Shown here one piece after another: positions 7,428 through 11,675 of a DNA stretch of 11,675 nt. The position numbers were made by a program, and so were the translations under genes. The stretch spans positions 1 through 11,675 of the forward strand of contig CALKJX010000122.1 of the NCBI GenBank assembly GCA_937995555.1. Direction: 5' to 3'. The notes beneath the pieces were generated by a model. The model had not been told where the DNA came from and did not search any database. It saw only the letters and a list, made by a program, of their open reading frames with translations. Position 1 is the stretch's first letter. Every line of letters begins with the position of its first letter. The DNA is from an uncultured Elioraea sp. (GTDB lineage: Bacteria > Pseudomonadota > Alphaproteobacteria > Acetobacterales > Acetobacteraceae).

Positions 7428-9260
7428 TTGGATCCGAAGGACCGCAAGACCCAGATCAACACCTGGTACATCCTCGCCGCCGTGCTCGGCGTGCTGCTGA
7501 TCCAGGACGTCCTCACGGCGGCGCGCCAGACCGAAACCCTGCCCTATTCGGACTTCAAGCGTCTGGTGGCGGAGGGCAAGGTCGCCGAGGTGACGGTCGG
7601 GGATCGGCGGATCACCGGCCGTTTCCGCGAGCCGATCGACGGTCGGCCCTATTTCGTCACGCAGCGGGTGGACGACAGCGTCGCCGAGGACCTCGCCAAG
7701 GCCGGCGTGACGTTCACGGGCGCGCCGGAACCGGGGTTCCTGGTGACGCTGATGTCGTGGATCGTGCCGGCACTGGTGTTCTTCGGGCTCTGGTTCTTCC
7801 TGATCCGCCGCTTCGCCGACCGCGCGGGGTTCGGCGGCATGATGACGGTCGGCAAGTCGAAGGCGAAGGTCTATGTCGAGAAGAACACCGGCACGACCTT
7901 CGCCGATGTCGCCGGCGCCGACGAGGCGAAGGCCGAGCTCGAGGAGATCGTCGCCTTCCTGAAGGATCCCGAGACCTACGGCCGGCTCGGCGCGCGCTCG
8001 CCGAAGGGCGTGCTGCTGGTCGGGCCCCCGGGTACCGGCAAGACGCTGCTCGCGCGCGCGGTCGCGGGCGAGGCAGGCGTGCCGTTCTTCTCGATCTCCG
8101 GCTCCGAGTTCGTCGAGATGTTCGTCGGCGTCGGTGCCGCGCGCGTGCGCGACCTGTTCGAGCAGGCGCGCAAGGCGGCCCCCTGCATCATCTTCATCGA
8201 CGAGCTCGACGCGCTCGGGCGAGCACGCACCGCCGGTCCGACCACGGGCGGCTATGACGAGAAGGAGCAGACGCTGAACCAGCTCCTCGTCGAGCTCGAC
8301 GGCTTCGATGCCTCCGCGGGGATCGTGCTGCTCGCCGCCACCAACCGTCCCGAGATTCTCGACCCGGCGCTCACGCGTGCCGGGCGCTTCGATCGCCAGG
8401 TCGCGCTCGACCGGCCGGACCGCAAGGGACGACGTGACATCCTTGCCGTGCATGTGCGCAAGGTGAAGCTCGCCCCGGGCGTGGATCTCGACGCGATCGC
8501 CGGGCTGACGCCCGGCTTCACCGGCGCCGATCTCGCCAACCTGGTGAACGAGGCCGCGCTCGCGGCCACACGCGCGAAGCGCAGCGCGGTGACGAACGAG
8601 GACTTCACGGTCGCGATCGAACGCATCGTCGCCGGGATCGAGCGGCGGTCGCGGCTGATGAACGCGGACGAGCGCAGGCGCGTCGCCTATCACGAGCTCG
8701 GCCACGCCCTGGTGGCGCTGTCGGTGCCCGGCGCCGATCCGGTGCACAAGGTCAGCATCATCCCGCGCGGCGTCGGCGCGCTTGGCTACACCATGCAGCG
8801 CCCGACCGAGGACCGGTTCCTGCTGACCAGCGCGGAGCTGAAGGGCCGGATGGCGGTGCTGCTCGGCGGCCGGGCGGCGGAGGATCTCGTGTTCGGCGAG
8901 GTCTCCACCGGCGCGCAGGACGATCTGATGCGCGCGACCGAGATCGCGCGCGGGATGGTGACGCGCTACGGCATGGCGGAGACGCTCGGAGAGGTCGCCT
9001 ACGAGACCGAGACGAGCCGCTTCCTCGGCTTGCCGATCGAGGGCGGCGGGCGGCGCTTCTCGGAGCAGACCGCGCGCGAGATCGATCTCGCGGTGAAGGA
9101 CCTGGTGGCGGAGGCGCATGCGACGGCACGATCCATCCTCGAACGCCGCCGCGCGGAGCTCGATGCGCTCGCCGCGACGCTGCTGGAGCGCGAGACGCTC
9201 GGCCCGGAGGATCTGCCGAAACCGGTGTCTGGACGAAACGACACCGAAGCGTCATCCTGA
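7428..9260 (+). CDS. ftsH: ATP-dependent zinc metalloprotease FtsH
   Basis: This 610-residue membrane-anchored AAA+ protease degrades misfolded membrane proteins and regulatory targets. Two transmembrane helices (about 12-30 and 105-127) flank a short periplasmic domain. The AAA module has Walker A GPPGTGKT (199-206), pore loop MFVGVG (231-236), Walker B IIFIDE (254-259) and the second region of homology with arginine fingers R320 and R323 in AGRFDRQ. The zinc protease motif is HELGH (422-426), with a downstream Asp ligand in TGAQDDLMRAT (about D499). All catalytic residues are present. The loop after Walker B reads GPTTGGYDEKEQTLNQLL, unlike the glycine-rich GGGHDEREQ of the housekeeping enzyme, and the C-terminal tail is short. 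It is also not beside tilS. It may therefore be a second FtsH paralogue, which is inference. Initiation is at TTG. It follows the transport operon by 18 bases and may be co-transcribed. Confidence 0.95.
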   Translation: MDPKDRKTQINTWYILAAVLGVLLIQDVLTAARQTETLPYSDFKRLVAEGKVAEVTVGDRRITGRFREPIDGRPYFVTQRVDDSVAEDLAKAGVTFTGAPEPGFLVTLMSWIVPALVFFGLWFFLIRRFADRAGFGGMMTVGKSKAKVYVEKNTGTTFADVAGADEAKAELEEIVAFLKDPETYGRLGARSPKGVLLVGPPGTGKTLLARAVAGEAGVPFFSISGSEFVEMFVGVGAARVRDLFEQARKAAPCIIFIDELDALGRARTAGPTTGGYDEKEQTLNQLLVELDGFDASAGIVLLAATNRPEILDPALTRAGRFDRQVALDRPDRKGRRDILAVHVRKVKLAPGVDLDAIAGLTPGFTGADLANLVNEAALAATRAKRSAVTNEDFTVAIERIVAGIERRSRLMNADERRRVAYHELGHALVALSVPGADPVHKVSIIPRGVGALGYTMQRPTEDRFLLTSAELKGRMAVLLGGRAAEDLVFGEVSTGAQDDLMRATEIARGMVTRYGMAETLGEVAYETETSRFLGLPIEGGGRRFSEQTAREIDLAVKDLVAEAHATARSILERRRAELDALAATLLERETLGPEDLPKPVSGRNDTEASS

Positions 9261-9289
9261 GCCGCCCTGCCTGCGCTATCGGAGACCGC

Positions 9290-10198
9290 ATGACCGAGAC
9301 GATCGTCGCCTACGGGCTCTCGACCGAGGGGCCGTGCGAGCCCGAGCCGCTGGCGCGGGAACTCGCGCTGTTCGCCGAGTACGGCTGCACGGCGGCCGAG
9401 ATCTCGTTGCAGAACGGCTTTGCGGTGACGGGCGGGCGCGTGAATGTGCCGGAGGTGGAGGCGCTGGCGGCTGTGCTGCGGCGGTTTCCGCTGCGCTACA
9501 CGGTGCACGGTCCGCTGGGCATGAACCTGATGGACGCGGCGCATCACGACCTGCACCGCGCCGTGTGCCGGGCGATGATCGAGGCGACCGGGGCGCTGGG
9601 GGCCGGCGTTCTGGTGGTGCACAGCGGTGTCTGGGAGCGTGGCCTCGCGCCGGCGGAGATCGAGCGGCGCAAGCGGATGGAGGTCGAGGCGCTGCGCGAT
9701 CTCGGCGAGGTCGCCGCGCGGCACGGCGTGATGCTGGCGCTCGAGAACCTGCCGCCGCTGCCGCACATCCCGGAGACGCACGACGCCTGGGGGATCGCGG
9801 CGCAGGTGGCGGCGGCGGCGCATCCGCAGGTCGGCGCGACGCTCGACATCGGACACGCGGCGATGATGGCGGCGGCGAAGCAGCAGGATCTCGCGGCCTC
9901 GATCGCGGCGATGGCGTCGCATGTGGTGCATCTGCACCTGCAGGATCAGTGCGGGCGGCTCGACACGATCCGCCTGCCGGGTTCGGGCGAGAAACTCGCC
10001 TACGGGACAGGCGATCTGCACGCACCGCCCGGCTGGGGCGAGATCCCGTTCGAGCAGCTGCTTGCAGGTCTCACGCCGCGTGCGGGCACGGTGATGATCT
10101 ACGAACTCGCTGGGAAGTTCTTCCGCTTCGTGCCCGAGACGGCGGCGGCGCTGCGGCGGTTCGCGGCGATAGTCGGCGCTGCGCGTCAGGCGGCCTGA
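9290..10198 (+). CDS. Sugar phosphate isomerase/epimerase-like TIM-barrel protein
   Basis: This 302-residue cytoplasmic protein is of the xylose-isomerase-like/AP-endonuclease-2 TIM-barrel superfamily. Likely metal-site and catalytic residues fall at barrel strand ends: H73 (YTVHGPLG), H111 (VLVVHSGVW), E152 (LALENLPP), D186 and H189 (LDIGH), H214/H216 (HVVHLHLQD), H244 (TGDLHAPPG) and E272 (IYELAG). The LDIGH and HLQD motifs are typical of COG1082-type isomerases/epimerases. Related folds include hydroxypyruvate isomerase, myo-inosose dehydratase and endonuclease IV, so the exact reaction is open. The ATG is supported by GGAG five bases upstream, 29 bases after the ftsH stop. Its last 13 bases overlap the end of the convergent SufE-like gene, leaving no space for a separate terminator. 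No neighbouring sugar-pathway gene identifies its substrate. Confidence 0.85.
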   Translation: MTETIVAYGLSTEGPCEPEPLARELALFAEYGCTAAEISLQNGFAVTGGRVNVPEVEALAAVLRRFPLRYTVHGPLGMNLMDAAHHDLHRAVCRAMIEATGALGAGVLVVHSGVWERGLAPAEIERRKRMEVEALRDLGEVAARHGVMLALENLPPLPHIPETHDAWGIAAQVAAAAHPQVGATLDIGHAAMMAAAKQQDLAASIAAMASHVVHLHLQDQCGRLDTIRLPGSGEKLAYGTGDLHAPPGWGEIPFEQLLAGLTPRAGTVMIYELAGKFFRFVPETAAALRRFAAIVGAARQAA

Positions 10199-10638
10199 GC
10201 TGCGGCCTCGGCCGCGATCGCGCGGATGCGGCGGATCAACGCGGCCACACCATTGCCGCGGTTGGCCGAGAGGTTGCCGATCAGGTCGAGGTCCTTGAGG
10301 AAGCCCGGATCGACCGCGAGTGCTTCCTCCGGCGTGCGGCCGGAATAGACGCGCAGCAGCATCGCGACCAACCCTTGCACGATCGCCGCATCCGAGGCGC
10401 CGGCGAGCCAGAGGCGGCCGTTCTCGATTCGCGGTTCGATCCACACCTGGCTCTGGCAGCCTTCGACCTTGCGCGAGGGTTCCTTCCACGCGTCAGGGAA
10501 CGCGGGCAGGGCGCGGCCCCAGTCGATGACCTGCTCGTAGCGGTCCATCCAGTCGTCGAAGAACTCGAACTCGTCCTTCAGCGCGGCGACGGCGTCGGCG
10601 GCGGAGGGTTCGGTCGGGGTGACGAAGGGCGCGTCCAT
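10186..10638 (-). CDS. sufE: SufE family cysteine desulfuration protein
   Basis: This 150-residue cytoplasmic protein matches SufE in length and motifs. SufE accepts persulfide sulfur from the cysteine desulfurase SufS and passes it on for Fe-S cluster assembly. The family signature VEGCQSQVW places the sulfur-accepting cysteine at C61. Preceding elements are DEFEFFDDWMDRYEQVIDWGRALP (22-45), and following ones are GASDAAIVQGLVAMLLRVYSGRTPEE (79-104) and LSANRGNGVAALIRRIRA near the end, all standard. The start ATG is the complement of 10636-10638. No strong Shine-Dalgarno precedes it, and the short N-terminal extension (APFVTPTEPSAAD) is variable in the family. It stands apart from any visible suf cluster, as is common for sufE in alphaproteobacteria. 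The next gene on this strand encodes an Fe-S-dependent oxidoreductase subunit, possibly coincidental. Confidence 0.93.
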   Translation of the reverse strand: MDAPFVTPTEPSAADAVAALKDEFEFFDDWMDRYEQVIDWGRALPAFPDAWKEPSRKVEGCQSQVWIEPRIENGRLWLAGASDAAIVQGLVAMLLRVYSGRTPEEALAVDPGFLKDLDLIGNLSANRGNGVAALIRRIRAIAAEAAAQAA

Positions 10639-10689
10639 GTCGCAACAGATGGCGGTTCAGGGGCCGCGCTCAAGTGTTTCCGGGTTCCA

Positions 10690-10753
10690 AGGGCCTTGCG
10701 GCCCTAGGCGGGTCCCGGGCGGAGCCCTGGTGGGGTGCGGGGCAACGCCCCGC
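10690..10753. repeat. Three-hairpin intergenic element, probable dispersed repeat/terminator
   Basis: Three adjacent palindromes fill the gap between the KorB-like stop and the sufE start. AGGGCC/GGCCCT lies at 10690-10695 and 10700-10705 with loop TTGC. CCCGGGC/GCCCTGG follows at about 10714-10730, with one mismatch. GCGGGGC/GCCCCGC lies at 10737-10743 and 10747-10753 with loop AAC. The last stem begins only six bases past the KorB-like stop (minus strand), fitting a terminator role for that gene. This chain of GC-rich stems resembles an intergenic element I associate with Acetobacteraceae-type genomes; a genome search would confirm it. No T-run is present. Confidence 0.6.
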
Positions 10754-10759
10754 GCGCGG

Positions 10760-11674
10760 TCAGCGCAGCCCGGCGTTGATCGTCTCCAGCGCCGCCGCGC
10801 CCGGGCACAGCGCCGCATCATCGAGCCGGTTCAGCGGTGTCGCCACCGTGCCCAGATGGCCGTGCAGATCCTCCGGGTGCGGATCGATGTAGAGCAGTCC
10901 GGTGACGATCTCGCCCATGGCCTTGTGGCGTGCGAGGTAGTTCAGCGCCGCGACCCGGTCGGTCGGGTCGTGCTCCTCGTGCAGCTTGCGCATCCGCAGC
11001 AGCGAGCCGTCGTGCTGTTTCACCTCGGTCACCTCGCCGGGCGCGTAGGAGGCGGTGATCGGCGTGCGGTCGAAGAACACGTCGAGCCGGTTGACCGCCT
11101 CGTTGTGCTCGCGGACGTAGTCGTAGCTCTTGGTGCTGCCTTCGTGGTTGTTGAAGGCCACGCACGGGCTGATGCAGTCGATGAAGGCGACGCCCTGGTG
11201 GGTGAGCGCGCCCTTGATCAGCGGCACGAGCTGGTCCTTGTCGCCCGAGAAGCTGCGGGCGACGTAGGTGGCGCCGAGTTCGAGCGCGAGGGCGACGAGG
11301 TCGATCGGCTCGTCGGTGTTGACCGCGCCCTTCTTCGCCTTCGAGCCCTTGTCGGAGGTGGCGGAGAACTGGCCCTTGGTCAGGCCGTACACGCCGTTGT
11401 TCTCGACGATGTAGGTCATGTTCACGCCGCGGCGCATCAGGTGGGCGAACTGGCCGAGGCCGATCGAGGCGCTGTCGCCGTCGCCGGAGACGCCGAGATA
11501 GATCAGCTCGCGGTTGGCGAGGTTGGCCCCGGTCAGCACCGACGGCATGCGCCCGTGCACCGAGTTGAAGCCGTGCGAGGCGCCGAGGAAGTAGTCGGGC
11601 GTCTTCGACGAGCAGCCGATGCCCGAGAGCTTGGCGACGCGATGCGGCGGGATCGAGAGCTCCCACGCCGCCTG
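10760..11674 (-). CDS. korB: 2-oxoacid:ferredoxin oxidoreductase beta subunit (KorB-like), N-terminus cut by window edge
   Basis: The last 304 residues are present; the frame is open to the right edge, so the true start lies outside and the internal GTG near 11560 is not a start. This subunit binds thiamine diphosphate and catalyses CoA-dependent oxidative decarboxylation of 2-oxoacids, probably 2-oxoglutarate, passing electrons to ferredoxin. Visible are LSGIGCSSKTPDYF, with a cysteine typical of the beta-subunit 4Fe-4S site, then HGFNSVHGRMPSVLTGANLANR. The ThDP/Mg motif runs from GDGD (visible residues 64-67) to VENNGVYGLTKGQFSAT about 25 residues later. DCISPCVAFNNHEGSTKSYDYVREH follows, as in KorB of aerobic bacteria. 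The family is about 340-350 residues long, so roughly 40 are missing. A korA alpha-subunit gene is expected just upstream, beyond the right edge. Pyruvate specificity cannot be excluded. Confidence 0.92.
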   Translation of the reverse strand, partial: QAAWELSIPPHRVAKLSGIGCSSKTPDYFLGASHGFNSVHGRMPSVLTGANLANRELIYLGVSGDGDSASIGLGQFAHLMRRGVNMTYIVENNGVYGLTKGQFSATSDKGSKAKKGAVNTDEPIDLVALALELGATYVARSFSGDKDQLVPLIKGALTHQGVAFIDCISPCVAFNNHEGSTKSYDYVREHNEAVNRLDVFFDRTPITASYAPGEVTEVKQHDGSLLRMRKLHEEHDPTDRVAALNYLARHKAMGEIVTGLLYIDPHPEDLHGHLGTVATPLNRLDDAALCPGAAALETINAGLR

Positions 11675-11675
11675 C

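Noticed and set aside
6600..9119. An 839-codon open frame on the minus strand opposite the RraA, PNPOx-like and ftsH genes
   Set aside because: It is a high-GC shadow. The product is rich in Arg, His, Gln, Ala and Gly without domains, and the opposite strand encodes well-recognised families throughout.
8999..10489. A 496-codon minus-strand frame opposite the isomerase-like gene and overlapping sufE
   Set aside because: The composition is typical of an antisense shadow, and it conflicts with sufE in a different frame and with the TIM-barrel gene.
10639..10680. A possible sufE promoter with TTGAGC (complement of 10670-10675) as a -35 box
   Set aside because: No acceptable -10 hexamer lies at the right distance, and the resulting transcript would be nearly leaderless.
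11550..11560. GTG near 11560 as the start of the 2-oxoacid oxidoreductase beta subunit
   Set aside because: The reading frame stays open and family-like (LSGIGCSSKTPDYF, HGFNSVHGR) to the right edge, so the GTG is an internal valine.

Overview
The window is very GC-rich (about 70% by eye) and gene-dense, with short or overlapping intergenic junctions and strong third-position G/C bias. The gene content points to an aerobic alphaproteobacterium, plausibly a member of the Acetobacteraceae/Rhodospirillales. That assignment is inference from gene content and from the style of the intergenic hairpin repeat; no rRNA or other marker gene is present. No tRNA, rRNA, CRISPR array, insertion sequence or phage gene was seen, and no stretch over 300 bases lacks a gene.

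Left block, minus strand (1-2346). Transcribed right to left, it holds a MATE-family multidrug/Na+ efflux protein (937-2346), a small TetR-fold protein with some COQ9-like character (341-898), and the start of a secreted DUF6152-type periplasmic protein that runs off the left edge (1-258). A perfect 15-bp inverted repeat straddles the MATE stop codon.

Central block, plus strand (2472-7409). A divergent 125-bp intergenic region carrying a 9-bp inverted repeat separates the MATE gene from a compact operon. The operon encodes a periplasmic solute-binding protein, a PotA-like ATPase and two PotB/PotC-like permeases, which together form a complete polyamine/opine/iron-class ABC importer. An RraA-like aldolase-fold protein and an Alr4036-type FMN-binding pyridoxamine-phosphate-oxidase-like protein follow. 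Four of the five internal junctions overlap by 1-4 nt and the fifth is a 7-nt gap, so the enzymes are probably translated together with the transporter. A reasonable inference is that they act on whatever is imported, but the substrate cannot be read from sequence.

Right-centre (7428-10198). An FtsH-type membrane AAA+ zinc protease with a TTG start follows 18 nt after the operon, then a TIM-barrel sugar-phosphate isomerase/epimerase-like protein with an intact set of metal-ligand-type residues.

Right end, minus strand (10186-11675). A SufE-family sulfur acceptor converges on the TIM-barrel gene with a 13-bp overlap of the coding ends. Beyond a three-hairpin intergenic element lies the beta subunit of a 2-oxoacid:ferredoxin oxidoreductase (KorB-like), cut by the right edge.

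The most distinctive feature is the importer-RraA-PNPOx operon, whose RraA member lacks the usual arginine of the aldolase active site. It is a candidate uncharacterised uptake/catabolic unit rather than a clearly new system.
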